This document shows, in pieces, positions 16,854 through 25,337 of a stretch of DNA of 64,000 bases. Below the pieces are notes generated by a model. It saw only the letters and a list, made by a program, of their open reading frames with translations. It was not told the origin of the DNA and searched no databases. A program made the position numbers and the translations under genes. Source of the stretch: Minwuia sp048007105 (lineage in GTDB: Bacteria; Pseudomonadota; Alphaproteobacteria; Minwuiales; Minwuiaceae). The stretch is from NCBI RefSeq assembly GCF_048007105.1, contig NZ_CP180352.1:62001-126000 (forward strand), written 5' to 3'. Numbering within the stretch: the first letter of the stretch is position 1; every line of letters begins with the position of its first letter.

Positions 16854-18164
16854 CTATTCGGCGGCCGCGGCCTGCATCTTCGGACCGGTCAGCCACCAGG
16901 TCGGCATCCGGCCCTTGCCCTTGACCTCGACCTCGCCGCGCGGTTCGAAGTCGTAGAGCGCCTGCAGCGCCTCCACCACTTCCGCCGTGACCTGGATGCG
17001 GTTCGCCTCGCCGGTGGTCTCCATGCGAGACGCCGTGTTCACCGCATCGCCCCACAGGTCGTAGAGGAAGCGGCTTTCGCCGACCACGCCGGCAATGATG
17101 GGGCCGCGTGCGATCCCGATGCGGATATGCAGGGGCGTGCCGTCCGGGCGGCGCAGATCCTCGATCGACGTCATCATGTCCAGAGCCAGCGCCGCGATCT
17201 CCTTGGCGTCGCAGCCCGAACCCTTCGGCGCGCCGGCCGCGACCATGTAGGCGTCGCCGATGGTCTTGATCTTCTCGACCCCGTGCTGCGCCACCAGCCT
17301 GTCGAAACGCTCGAAGGTGCCGGAAAGGATATCCAGCGTCTCTTCCGGCGCGCATTGCGAGGCCATGGTGGTGAAGCCCTCGACATCGGCGAACATCACC
17401 GTCACGTCCGCCAGTTCCTCGACCACGCGCGTCTCGCCGTCGCGCAGCCGCTTGGCGACGCTGGCCGGCAGGATCCGGTCCAGCAGATCGCGTACCCGCT
17501 CCCGTTCGCGCTCGACGATCTCGCCGGTGGCGTAGCCGCGCCGCCGCAGGAACTCCATCCGCCGCAGGGCCACGAAGCCGACGATGTTGGACGCGATGAT
17601 CAGCAGCGTTGCGTAGGCCACCTGGGCCGGATCGCCGTGTGGCCAGCCGCCCCAGATCGTGATGGTCAGGAAGATCGCGCTGCAGATCAGCGCCGCATTG
17701 ACGGCCTGGATGTAGAAGAACGGCAGCAGCGCGTAGATGATGAAGATCATCAGGATGAAGCCCTGATCGACGGGCTGATGATGGTTTCCGTAGACGTTGG
17801 CGAATGCCTGGAAGGTCGTGTAGCTGACAGCCAGGATCATCAGCAGGCCCGGCCAGCGCGTGTACCAGTATTTCACATAGCTGAGTCCGAGCAGCAGGAG
17901 GATCAGCCCGTTCATGCCGAGCCCGCGGATCAGTGCGATGGCTTCGCCATTCTCGGGATAGAAGAAGATATCCTGCGGCACGAAGATCGAATTGAGAGCT
18001 ACGGCAATCCACATTGCAGCGCGCAGGCCGGACAGGTTCCCCTCGCGCAACGCCGCCCGGTAGCGGTCGTCCCAGTCCTCGTCGAGAAACCGGAGAGACC
18101 AGTGCTTCAGCGCCGGCAGGCCATCGTCCAGTTCTTCCAGCCGTTTGTGCTGCAGGAACTTCAT
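16854..18164 (-). CDS. Membrane-anchored class III adenylate/guanylate cyclase
   Basis: Likely makes a cyclic nucleotide from ATP or GTP. About six transmembrane helices occupy residues 50-205, followed by a short coiled segment EIVERERERVRDLLDRILP and a class III catalytic domain: first metal Asp in TVMFADVEGFTT, KTIGDAYMVAAGAP with the second metal Asp, and IGIARGPIIAGVVG then LWGDAVNTASRME, containing the transition-state Asn and Arg. ATG 18164 is preferred; a longer TTG start at 18251 would fall inside the operator palindrome of the divergent gene. Length 436 aa. Confidence 0.88.
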   Translation of the reverse strand: MKFLQHKRLEELDDGLPALKHWSLRFLDEDWDDRYRAALREGNLSGLRAAMWIAVALNSIFVPQDIFFYPENGEAIALIRGLGMNGLILLLLGLSYVKYWYTRWPGLLMILAVSYTTFQAFANVYGNHHQPVDQGFILMIFIIYALLPFFYIQAVNAALICSAIFLTITIWGGWPHGDPAQVAYATLLIIASNIVGFVALRRMEFLRRRGYATGEIVERERERVRDLLDRILPASVAKRLRDGETRVVEELADVTVMFADVEGFTTMASQCAPEETLDILSGTFERFDRLVAQHGVEKIKTIGDAYMVAAGAPKGSGCDAKEIAALALDMMTSIEDLRRPDGTPLHIRIGIARGPIIAGVVGESRFLYDLWGDAVNTASRMETTGEANRIQVTAEVVEALQALYDFEPRGEVEVKGKGRMPTWWLTGPKMQAAAAE

Positions 18165-18217
18165 GGCCGCAGGATAGGCGGCCCGCAGTTGAGCGCCAGC
18201 CGAAATCGCGTGACCGA

Positions 18218-18245
18218 TTGCAACCTCGCGGACTTCGCATATAAT
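18218..18245 (+). promoter_or_regulatory. Sigma70-like promoter of the MarR-GNAT gene
   Basis: TTGCAA at 18218-18223 and TATAAT at 18240-18245 are separated by 16 bp, pointing right toward the MarR-GNAT gene. The predicted transcription start near 18252 leaves a leader of about 40 nt with GGGAGG before the ATG. The -10 box is overlapped by a palindrome, consistent with repression. Confidence 0.75.
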
Positions 18246-18260
18246 GGCCAAAAGCCATTA
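18242..18260. promoter_or_regulatory. Palindromic operator candidate for the MarR-GNAT regulator
   Basis: TAATGGC (18242-18248) and GCCATTA (18254-18260) form a perfect inverted repeat around a 5-bp centre. It covers the end of the -10 box and the expected start point of the MarR-GNAT promoter and lies in the spacer shared with the divergent cyclase. Size and location fit a MarR dimer site; autoregulation is inferred. Confidence 0.7.
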
Positions 18261-18292
18261 ATTAGCTGCCATCGGTCAATCGGGAGGCTGCC

Positions 18293-19210
18293 ATGGATCA
18301 CACGATCGCCGAAGTCCGGGACTTCACCCGGTTCTACACACGGCGTCTGGGGGTGCTGAAGGAAGGCCTGCTCGATACCGATCTCCCGCTCCCGCTGGCC
18401 CGCATCGTCTTCGAACTGGCGCAGACCAGCAGCCTGACCGGCGGCGCGCTGTCGAAGGATCTCGCGCTGGACCCCGCCTATGTCAGCCGCTTGATCAAGC
18501 AGCTCGAGCGACGGGGGCTGATCGCCAAACGCGCCTCGGAGACGGACGGACGGGAGAAGCTGATCGAGCTGACCGAGGCGGGCCGGGCCTGTTTCGCCGA
18601 TCTCGACGCCCGTTCCCGTGCCGAGGTCGCCGGACTGCTGCAGGATCTGGCGCCGGCCGAGCATGCCGAACTGACCGCCGCCATGGGCCGGGTCCGCGGC
18701 CTTCTGGAGCGCGGCGACGACGGCCGTCAGCCGCCCTTCATCCTGCGCCCGCACCGGCCCGGCGATATCGGCTGGGTGATCAGCCGGCACGGCGCGCTCT
18801 ACGCCGAGGAATATGGCTGGGACATCACCTTCGAAGCGATGGTGGCGGAGATCGCAGGCCGCTTCATCACGGAGTTCCAGCCCGGCTGGGAGCATTGCTG
18901 GATCGCCGAACGGCACGGCCAGAATGTCGGCTCGGTCTTCGTGGTGAAGGAATCCGACGAGGTGGCGAAGCTGCGCATGTTGATCGTCGAGCCCTCGGCC
19001 CGCGGCCTGAAAATCGGAGAGACCCTGGTCGATACGGTGATCGGCTTCGCTCGGGCGAAGGGCTACCGCATGCTGACGCTCTGGACCAATGACTGCCTGC
19101 ACGCGGCGCGGCGCATCTATCAGAAGAAGGGCTTCGTGCTGGTCGAGGAGGAAAAACATCACAGCTTCGGCGTCGATCTGGTCGGTCAGAACTGGGACCT
19201 GACTTTGTAG
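18293..19210 (+). CDS. MarR-GNAT fusion: HTH regulator with N-acetyltransferase domain
   Basis: Bifunctional 305-aa protein. Residues about 5-145 are a MarR winged helix (LSKDLALDPAYVSRLIKQLE recognition region; wing ASETDGREKLIELTEAG); about 150-300 are a GNAT domain with the acetyl-CoA pyrophosphate loop in VEPSARGLKIGETLVD and the YQKKGFVLVEEEKH end. The acetyl acceptor is unknown. A sigma70-like promoter with a palindrome on its -10 box lies directly upstream, implying autoregulation, and the divergent cyclase may share the operator. Confidence 0.9.
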   Translation: MDHTIAEVRDFTRFYTRRLGVLKEGLLDTDLPLPLARIVFELAQTSSLTGGALSKDLALDPAYVSRLIKQLERRGLIAKRASETDGREKLIELTEAGRACFADLDARSRAEVAGLLQDLAPAEHAELTAAMGRVRGLLERGDDGRQPPFILRPHRPGDIGWVISRHGALYAEEYGWDITFEAMVAEIAGRFITEFQPGWEHCWIAERHGQNVGSVFVVKESDEVAKLRMLIVEPSARGLKIGETLVDTVIGFARAKGYRMLTLWTNDCLHAARRIYQKKGFVLVEEEKHHSFGVDLVGQNWDLTL

Positions 19211-19255
19211 CCAGCCGCCCTACAATGCGCCCGTCGAGCGGCGCAGGAGGGACCG

Positions 19256-19678
19256 ATGAGCTATGACGAGAACAATGTCTTCGCGAAGATCATGCGCGGC
19301 GAACTGCCGTCGGAGCAGGTCTACGAGGACGACATGACGCTGGCCCTGATGGACATCATGCCCCGCTCGGACGGCCATGTTCTGGTGATCCCGAAAGGCC
19401 CGGCGCGCAACATGCTGGACGCCACGCCGGAACAGCTCGACGCCTGCATCCGCACCGTCCAGAAGCTCAGCCACGCGGTGATGAAGGCCTTCGACGCCGA
19501 CGGCGTGACCCTGACCCAGGCCAACGAGGCCGCGGGCGGACAGGAAGTCTTCCACCTGCATTTCCACGTGCTGCCGCGCCACGAAGGCGTGCCGCTCCGC
19601 CGCCCGGCCAGCGAGATGGCGAAGCCGGAAGAGCTGAAGGCCAACGCCGACAGGATCCGCGCCGCGCTGGCGGGCTGA
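19256..19678 (+). CDS. HIT-family nucleotide hydrolase/transferase
   Basis: Histidine-triad protein of 140 aa acting on nucleotide phosphoramidates or dinucleotides. The N-terminus NVFAKIMRGELPSEQVYEDD is standard, and the triad HLHFHVLPRH (H-phi-H-phi-H) is complete near residues 101-110. A strong AGGAGGG ribosome site precedes the ATG. The cupin gene follows 10 bp downstream, suggesting a two-gene transcript. Confidence 0.93.
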   Translation: MSYDENNVFAKIMRGELPSEQVYEDDMTLALMDIMPRSDGHVLVIPKGPARNMLDATPEQLDACIRTVQKLSHAVMKAFDADGVTLTQANEAAGGQEVFHLHFHVLPRHEGVPLRRPASEMAKPEELKANADRIRAALAG

Positions 19679-19688
19679 CCGCGCCGCA

Positions 19689-20183
19689 ATGGACCTCAAG
19701 AACATCATCGACACCCTCGGCCTGCAGCCGCACCCCGAGGGCGGGCACTTCGCCGAGATCTGGCGCGCGGACGAAGGGATCGCAGCCGCCGATCTTCCGG
19801 ACCGCTATGGCGGCGACCGGAGCTTCGGCACCGCGATCTATTACCTGCTGGGGCCGCACGACGTTTCGGCCATGCACCGGATCACCTCGGACGAGATCTT
19901 CCACTTCTATCTCGGCGACCCGGTCGAACAGCTGCATCTGATGCCCGACGGTTCGCACGCGGTCGTGGAGATCGGCCCGGACCTCGCCGCCGGCCAGCGC
20001 CCGCAGGTGATCGTCCCCCGCGGCGTCTGGCAGGGCGCACGGGTGAAACCGGGCGGCCGCTTCGCCCTGATGGGCACCACCGTCGCGCCCGGCTTCGACT
20101 TCGCCGATTTCGAGATGGCCGACGCCAAGAACCTCAGCGCCCGGTGGCCAGACGCGGCGGAGATGATCGCGGCGTTGAGCTGA
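19689..20183 (+). CDS. Cupin-fold protein, DUF985 family
   Basis: Small cytosolic beta-barrel protein (164 aa) of the DUF985/YML079-like cupin family; no firm enzymatic role is known. Characteristic segments are LGLQPHPEGGHFAEIWR at the N-terminus, TAIYYLLGPHDVSAMHRI, SDEIFHFYLGDPVEQL and VPRGVWQGARVKPGG, which together form the putative metal or ligand pocket (His, Glu, His). It follows the HIT gene by 10 bp and is probably co-transcribed with it. Confidence 0.88.
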   Translation: MDLKNIIDTLGLQPHPEGGHFAEIWRADEGIAAADLPDRYGGDRSFGTAIYYLLGPHDVSAMHRITSDEIFHFYLGDPVEQLHLMPDGSHAVVEIGPDLAAGQRPQVIVPRGVWQGARVKPGGRFALMGTTVAPGFDFADFEMADAKNLSARWPDAAEMIAALS

Positions 20184-20290
20184 CGCTGCCGGTTGGCCGG
20201 TCAGAATTCGGTCAACGGGTCACCCCCGATGGCCCGTCGGGCTACTCGGGGGACCGGAACAGCTTCGCCGCAAACTCAATGATGGGCCGG

Positions 20291-20311
20291 ATGCCCGCGC
20301 AAGGCGGGCAT
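20291..20311. repeat. REP-like hairpin ATGCCCGC/GCGGGCAT
   Basis: Perfect 8-bp arms (20291-20298 and 20304-20311) around GCAAG, in the 186 bp gap between the convergent cupin and Sel1 genes. The sequence is typical of short dispersed palindromes in alphaproteobacteria. I see no gene in the rest of this gap. Confidence 0.7.
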
Positions 20312-20369
20312 GACCACCTTGGTAATGCGTGATCCATCCAAGAAGACTCGGGAACCACAGAACGATGCA

Positions 20370-21485
20370 CTATGCCGACCAGTTGAGGATGTTCTGCTCC
20401 GCCTCCGCGCGCTGCGAAGGCGTGAGGTCGTCGGCGACCTCGGTCAGCAGGCGGCGGGCCTCGGAGCGGGCGTCCTCGTCATCGGTCTCGCGCGCGACGA
20501 GGAAGAAGAGCGCATAGGCGCGCGGCAGGTCCCGGACCACGCCGTCACCGTTCACGTACTTGGTGCCCAGCGCGACCTTGCCCATGTCGTAGTCCAGCGA
20601 TGCGGCCTCGGAGAAGGCCTCGCAGGCCTTCAGATAATCCTGCTCCACGCCGCGACCGAGATCGTAGGCCTGCCCGACGCGATACCAGGCCTCGCCGTCG
20701 TCATGCCCGGCCGCCATGCGGTACCATTTCAGCGACTCTGCATGATCCGGCTGGCCGAGCCTGTCGCCTCGGTAGAGATCGCCGAGGGTCATCATCGCAT
20801 GGATCACGCCATCGGCGGCCGCACGCTCGAAGTAGCCCACCGCCGCCGGCAGGTCCGTCTCCACACCCTCACCCAGCATGTGGAGCATGCCGAGCTTGTG
20901 CAGGGCGCGCCCGCTGCCCCGTTCCGCAATCTCGCGGTAAATGCGTAACGCCTCGTCCCAGTCCTGGGGCAGGTGATCGCCCTTCTCATGGGCCAGCCCG
21001 ATGGCGAAATGCCCATCCAGCTCGCCCTGCTCCGCGGCCTTGTCGAACCAGCGCCGGGCCTCGTCCAGATCCGGCACCACACCCTCGCCGCGCAGGGTCA
21101 GGGCGCCGAGCATCACCTGCATGAAGCTGTCGCCACGCTCGGCGCAGAGCCGCACCCAGGGCATGGCGCGGGCCGGATCCCGCCACGGCGAGTTGTCGAC
21201 ACTGAGGAGGCCCGCGATCCTGCTCTGCGATTCCTCGTCGCCCTGCCCGGCCGCCTTCTCCAGCCAGTCGATTCCGGCTGCCATGTCCGCGGGCATGCCG
21301 ACGCCGTGCCGGCAGAGCTCGAACATCAGCTTCTGCCCCCGCATGTCGCCCGCCTCGGCCTGCCCCCGCACCCAGTCAACCGGTGCACCGGTCTCGCCTG
21401 CGTTGATCGCCGCGACCGCCTCGTCCATCGAGGCATAGGTCGCCTTGCCGCCGAACAGCCCCTTCAGCCGGTCACCAAGCCCCAT
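20370..21485 (-). CDS. Sel1-like repeat protein
   Basis: Protein of 371 aa made of about seven Sel1/TPR-type helical pairs from residue 45 to 340, for example ARRWFDKAAEQGELDGHFAIG, ALHKLGMLHMLGEGVE and SLKWYRMAAGHDDGEAWYRVG segments. It has no signal peptide or membrane helix, so a cytosolic scaffolding role is likely; the partner is unknown. The ATG at 21485 follows an AT-rich leader and a recognisable promoter. Confidence 0.88.
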   Translation of the reverse strand: MGLGDRLKGLFGGKATYASMDEAVAAINAGETGAPVDWVRGQAEAGDMRGQKLMFELCRHGVGMPADMAAGIDWLEKAAGQGDEESQSRIAGLLSVDNSPWRDPARAMPWVRLCAERGDSFMQVMLGALTLRGEGVVPDLDEARRWFDKAAEQGELDGHFAIGLAHEKGDHLPQDWDEALRIYREIAERGSGRALHKLGMLHMLGEGVETDLPAAVGYFERAAADGVIHAMMTLGDLYRGDRLGQPDHAESLKWYRMAAGHDDGEAWYRVGQAYDLGRGVEQDYLKACEAFSEAASLDYDMGKVALGTKYVNGDGVVRDLPRAYALFFLVARETDDEDARSEARRLLTEVADDLTPSQRAEAEQNILNWSA

Positions 21486-21523
21486 CGATCCACCCCGATA
21501 CTATTTATACGTGTATTGTAATA

Positions 21524-21552
21524 AAATTATCGCGCATTCCGGGATTTTTCAA
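21524..21552 (-). promoter_or_regulatory. Sigma70-like promoter of the Sel1 gene
   Basis: Reading leftward, TTGAAA (complement of 21547-21552) and TAATTT (complement of 21524-21529) are 17 bp apart. They lie in an AT-rich pocket between the solute-binding-protein stop and the Sel1 start, about 40 bp before the ATG. Confidence 0.65.
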
Positions 21553-21557
21553 CCCGC

Positions 21558-22316
21558 TCAGTCCAGCAGGGTCTGGCCGGCGCGGGCCTGCACGGCGGAG
21601 AAGGGCATGCCCGTCTCGCGCTCGTAGATGGCGTTGACGGTCCCGTCGGCGATCAGCTTCTGCAGTTCCGCACCGAGCGCCGGACCCAGCGCCGCCCGGT
21701 CGGGGTTGAAGTAGGTGTATTGCGGCGTCGAGGTCAGCCGCGGCTCCAGCGCCTTCACCTTCAGCCCCTCCTCGCGTGCCTTGCGCAGCGCCCAGGGCAC
21801 GTCGATGACGATCAGGTCCAGCTTGCCGGCGGCCGCCGCGCGCAGGTTGAGGATGTCCTGCCGGCCCTTCACGGCGGTCCAGTCCAGCGCGGCGATATCG
21901 ACCGCCTCGGGATAGACGTAGCCCTCGATCATGCCCACCCGCGCGCCGTTGAAGTCGGCCAGCGACTCGAAGCGGTCTTCGGGCCAGTCCGGCCGCGCGA
22001 CCATGCCGATCTCCCAGAACACGGTGGAAACCGTGGCCGGCACCAGGGGCTCCTCGCCCGACGTCAGCAGCATGGCGTCCTGCCGTCCCTCGGTGACGGC
22101 TGCGATGCAGTCCAGATAGGGCATCAGGCTGTAGGCCGCATCGTGGCCCAGCGCGGCCAGCGCGCGGTCGGTCAGCTCGATCTGGATACCGGCCGGCTTG
22201 CCGCCCTCGATGCTGTGGAACGGGGCCCAGTCCTCGAAGCAGATCTTCAATGTGTCGGCATCGGCCGGAAGCGGCGCGGCGAGCGCCATGGCGGCTGCGA
22301 GGATCAGCTTCTTCAT
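21558..22316 (-). CDS. Periplasmic solute-binding protein, SBP_bac_3 type
   Basis: Extracellular solute-binding protein family 3 (amino-acid-type) of 252 aa. ATG 22316 gives a proper signal peptide, MKKLILAAAMALAAPLPADA, cleaved before DTLKICF. Family segments are LKICFEDWAPFHSI, AGIQIELTDRALAALG, VGMIEGYVYPEA and LDLIVIDVPWALR. No ABC permease or ATPase is encoded nearby, so it may serve a distant transporter or act as a stand-alone sensor-type binding protein. Ligand unknown. Confidence 0.85.
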   Translation of the reverse strand: MKKLILAAAMALAAPLPADADTLKICFEDWAPFHSIEGGKPAGIQIELTDRALAALGHDAAYSLMPYLDCIAAVTEGRQDAMLLTSGEEPLVPATVSTVFWEIGMVARPDWPEDRFESLADFNGARVGMIEGYVYPEAVDIAALDWTAVKGRQDILNLRAAAAGKLDLIVIDVPWALRKAREEGLKVKALEPRLTSTPQYTYFNPDRAALGPALGAELQKLIADGTVNAIYERETGMPFSAVQARAGQTLLD

Positions 22317-22402
22317 GTCCGCTCCCGGGGATGACGATCGCTCGCGGCACCCTAGCACAGCGGGCCATGACAGGCATCGCGGGACCCATTAGGCTCCCGG
22401 CC

Positions 22403-23008
22403 ATGGACGATTCCCCCTTCGACGAAGACGACGACGAAACCCTGGCGCTCGACGACCTGCCGCCGACGCTGGCGGCGCTGTCGCGCTTCGCCTCGACGCT
22501 GCACCACGTGTCATGGTTCGCTGCCGTGGGCGAGCGGCTGTCGGATGCCGAGCGGGCCGATGCCGCCGGCTACCTGCTGGCGCTCGGCTTCCCCGAATGC
22601 GACATCGTCCCGGCGATGGACTGGGAGGAAGCGGAAGCCGCCGCGCGCAATCCCGACTGGAACACCGCCTGGTGGGAGGCCGAGGAGCAGCTCCGCGCCG
22701 GCCTCTCGGCCCAGGCCGTCGAGATCACCGGCGACGAGGAAGCCGTGCTGGTCGCGCTGACCAACGTCACATCGAAGGCCTCCGACGCCGTGCACGGGGC
22801 GGCGGCCGTTGCCGCATCCCGCTTCGGTGTCGCCGATCAGAGCCTTATCCGCGCCGCCGCGGGCGCCGCGACCCAGGCCGCCTATCAGGCCGCGCTGGTG
22901 ATCGCCGCCGCCGAGGACGAGGACCACGCCTTCGCCCAGAAATTCCAGCTGTTCCAGGCCGGGCGCTGGCCGTTGGGCATCACCGGCGGCACCTTCAGCA
23001 TATTCTGA
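22403..23008 (+). CDS. Conserved hypothetical protein
   Basis: I do not recognise a family. The 201-aa product starts at ATG 22403 with a very acidic N-terminus (DDSPFDEDDDE), then an alpha-helical Ala-rich body with WEEAEAAARNPDWNTAWWEAE and a long Ala-rich stretch near residues 125-175, ending GITGGTFSIF. No signal peptide is present. Codon use and composition match the neighbours. It ends 17 bp before xthA and is probably co-transcribed with it. Confidence 0.75.
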   Translation: MDDSPFDEDDDETLALDDLPPTLAALSRFASTLHHVSWFAAVGERLSDAERADAAGYLLALGFPECDIVPAMDWEEAEAAARNPDWNTAWWEAEEQLRAGLSAQAVEITGDEEAVLVALTNVTSKASDAVHGAAAVAASRFGVADQSLIRAAAGAATQAAYQAALVIAAAEDEDHAFAQKFQLFQAGRWPLGITGGTFSIF

Positions 23009-23025
23009 GACAGGAGACGCCCCGC

Positions 23026-23832
23026 ATGGCGAATGTCCGCATCGCGACGTGGAACATCAACTCGGTCCGGCTGCGACTGCCGATCGTCGAACAGTTCGTG
23101 GCCGAGCACGATCCGGACATTCTCTGCCTGCAGGAGATCAAGGTCGAGAACGAGAAGTTCCCCTTCGAGGCCTTTCGCGAGATGGGCTACCGCGAGGTCG
23201 AGGTCTTCGGTCAGAAGGGCTATCACGGCGTCGCCACCGTCTCGAAATACCCGTTCCAGTCGGCGGAGAAGATGCACTGGTGCGGCAAGGACGACACCCG
23301 CCATCTGGTGACGACCCTGGAAGACAATACCGAGATCCACAATTTCTACGTCCCCGCGGGCGGCGACGAGCCGGACCCGGAGATCAACGACAAGTTCGCC
23401 CACAAGCTGCAGTTCCTGGACGAGGTCACCAGCTGGTTCGGCGAACGGCGGCAGGATTCGAATCGTCTCGTCGTGGTCGGCGATCTGAACATCGCGCCGC
23501 ACGAGAACGACGTCTGGTCCCACAAGCAGCTTCTGAAGGTGGTCAGCCACACGCCTATCGAGGTCGAGGCGATGTCGCGCTGGTTCGCGGCGCATGACTT
23601 CCACGACGTGGTCCGCCAGTTCGTGCCGGAAACCGAGAAGCTCTATTCCTGGTGGAGCTACCGCGCCCGTGACTGGGACGCCGCCGACCGCGGCCGCCGG
23701 CTGGACCACATCTGGGTGACGCAGAACCTGAAGCCCGCGGTGAAGGGCATGGAGATCCACCGCCCGGCGCGCGGCTGGGTGAAGCCCTCCGACCACGTCC
23801 CGGTCATCGCCGACATGGACCTTCCCCTGTGA
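23026..23832 (+). CDS. xthA: Exodeoxyribonuclease III
   Basis: AP endonuclease and 3'-5' exonuclease of base-excision repair. The ATG at 23026 follows CAGGAGA and gives 268 aa. Endonuclease/exonuclease/phosphatase-fold residues are all visible: WNINSVR, LQEIKVEN with the metal Glu, YHGVATVSK, VVGDLNIAP with catalytic Asp and Asn, WWSYRARDWDAADRGRRLDH, and the terminal SDHVPV catalytic His. Its stop overlaps the GTG start of the next gene by 4 bp, indicating translational coupling. Confidence 0.95.
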   Translation: MANVRIATWNINSVRLRLPIVEQFVAEHDPDILCLQEIKVENEKFPFEAFREMGYREVEVFGQKGYHGVATVSKYPFQSAEKMHWCGKDDTRHLVTTLEDNTEIHNFYVPAGGDEPDPEINDKFAHKLQFLDEVTSWFGERRQDSNRLVVVGDLNIAPHENDVWSHKQLLKVVSHTPIEVEAMSRWFAAHDFHDVVRQFVPETEKLYSWWSYRARDWDAADRGRRLDHIWVTQNLKPAVKGMEIHRPARGWVKPSDHVPVIADMDLPL

Positions 23833-25205
23833 ACCTCGACGGCTTCTTCCGTCCGCGTTCGGTCGCGGTCATGGGAGCCGGAGAACGCCCCGGATCGTCC
23901 GGCGGCGCAGTGATGCAGAACCTCAGGCTCTCCGGCTACGAGGGCCAGGTGATACCGGTGAACCCGAAGGGCGGCAGCGTCTTCGGCCACGAGGCGAAGA
24001 CATCCCTGACGGAACTGGACGGCCCTGCCGATCTCTGCGTCGTCGTGATCCGGCCAGACCTCATTCCGGGCGCGCTGAAGGAGGCCGGCGAGACCGGCCA
24101 CCGCAATGTGCTGATCCTGCCGGGCGGTTTCGCCGAAGCCGGCGACGAGGGCCTGAAGCGCGACGCCGAGGCGCGGGACATTGCGCGGCAGTACGGGATC
24201 ACGGTCGCCGGACCCAACTGCGCCGGCCTGATCTCGCTGGACCGCAGCCTGCCCTTCGCGGCCACGTTCCTGCGCGACATGCCTCCTGGTCCGAACACGA
24301 AGGGCGGCATCGCCCTGATCAGCCAGTCCGGCGCCATCGCCGAGGAGGCCATCGCGGCCGCCAACCGGTCGCATATCCCGCTCGCCACGGTCGTCTCCGT
24401 CGGCAACGCCATGCATCTGGGCGTCACCGAGTATCTCGACCATGCCGGCAGCCAGGACACGGTCTCCTGCGTGCTGCTCTACATCGAATCCGTCGCCGAT
24501 CCGGAGGCCTTCGTCCGGACCTGCCGGCGCATCGCTGCAGACAAGCCCGTCGTGGCGCTGATGGGCGGCAGAACCGGGCCCGGCAGCCGCGCGGCAGCGG
24601 CGCATACCGGTGCGCCGGCCACCGACGATGACGGTATCGGGAAGCTGCTGGCCGATGCGTGCGCCATCCGCGTGCGCTCGCTGCGGCAGCTCATGCTGGC
24701 CGCCAAGGGTTTCGGGGCCTTCCCGGACGGCATCGGCAAGCGCGTCCTGCTTCTTTCGAACTCGGGAGGGCCGGGCGTTCTGGCCGCGGACGAGGCGGCG
24801 GCCCAGGGTCTCGATCTCGCGCCACTGCCCAATGTCATGGCGGACGAACTACGCAATGCGTTGCCTGGCGAAGCTTCCGTCGCCAACCCCATCGATCTGC
24901 TGGCCGACGCCCGCGAGGACCGTTTCGGCATGTGCTTCCGGTCGATGCTCGACCATGCCGCCGGCAGCTTCGACGCCGTGCTGGGCGTGCATGTCGTCCC
25001 CTTCATGGTCGATGCCGATCCGGTGGTCGCGAAACTGGCCGAAATGGCTGCCGAATGCCCGGTTCCCTTCATGCATTCGATGATGGGCACCCTGCCCGGA
25101 CGGGACGGCTGGTTCGCCAGTCTGGAGGCTGCCGGGGTCCCCGCCTTCGACAATGTCGAGGACATGGCCGAATGCGCCGGAATCCTCGCCCGCCGTAGAG
25201 CCTGA
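23829..25205 (+). CDS. NDP-forming acyl-CoA synthetase, alpha-type subunit (CoA-binding/ligase domains)
   Basis: 458-aa protein with a CoA-binding Rossmann domain (FFRPRSVAVMGAGERPGSSG, residues 5-24; GPNCAGLISL) and two succinyl-CoA-ligase-like domains. The likely phospho-His is in AAAHTGAPATDD, matching the alpha chain of ADP-forming acetyl-CoA synthetase. The ATP-grasp (beta) domain, present in fused homologues of about 700 aa, is absent here, and no ATP-grasp gene is adjacent. It starts at GTG overlapping the xthA stop by 4 bp. Either it works with a beta subunit encoded elsewhere or its activity is altered. Confidence 0.85.
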   Translation: MNLDGFFRPRSVAVMGAGERPGSSGGAVMQNLRLSGYEGQVIPVNPKGGSVFGHEAKTSLTELDGPADLCVVVIRPDLIPGALKEAGETGHRNVLILPGGFAEAGDEGLKRDAEARDIARQYGITVAGPNCAGLISLDRSLPFAATFLRDMPPGPNTKGGIALISQSGAIAEEAIAAANRSHIPLATVVSVGNAMHLGVTEYLDHAGSQDTVSCVLLYIESVADPEAFVRTCRRIAADKPVVALMGGRTGPGSRAAAAHTGAPATDDDGIGKLLADACAIRVRSLRQLMLAAKGFGAFPDGIGKRVLLLSNSGGPGVLAADEAAAQGLDLAPLPNVMADELRNALPGEASVANPIDLLADAREDRFGMCFRSMLDHAAGSFDAVLGVHVVPFMVDADPVVAKLAEMAAECPVPFMHSMMGTLPGRDGWFASLEAAGVPAFDNVEDMAECAGILARRRA

Positions 25206-25337
25206 AGTCCAGGCGTTACAAGGCGTTACCCGCGGTCACAGCCTTGCCACAACCTGGCCGCTGACCGGTCACCGACGCAGGAGCATCTTAGCCTCAGCAA
25301 CGAGGCGCATCATTCGCGCCCAGAACGAGGACTGACG

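Noticed and set aside
15841..18258. Open frame of 805 codons on the minus strand across the second crotonase and the cyclase
   Set aside because: It is a different phase of two well-supported genes, with Arg/Gly-rich shadow composition.
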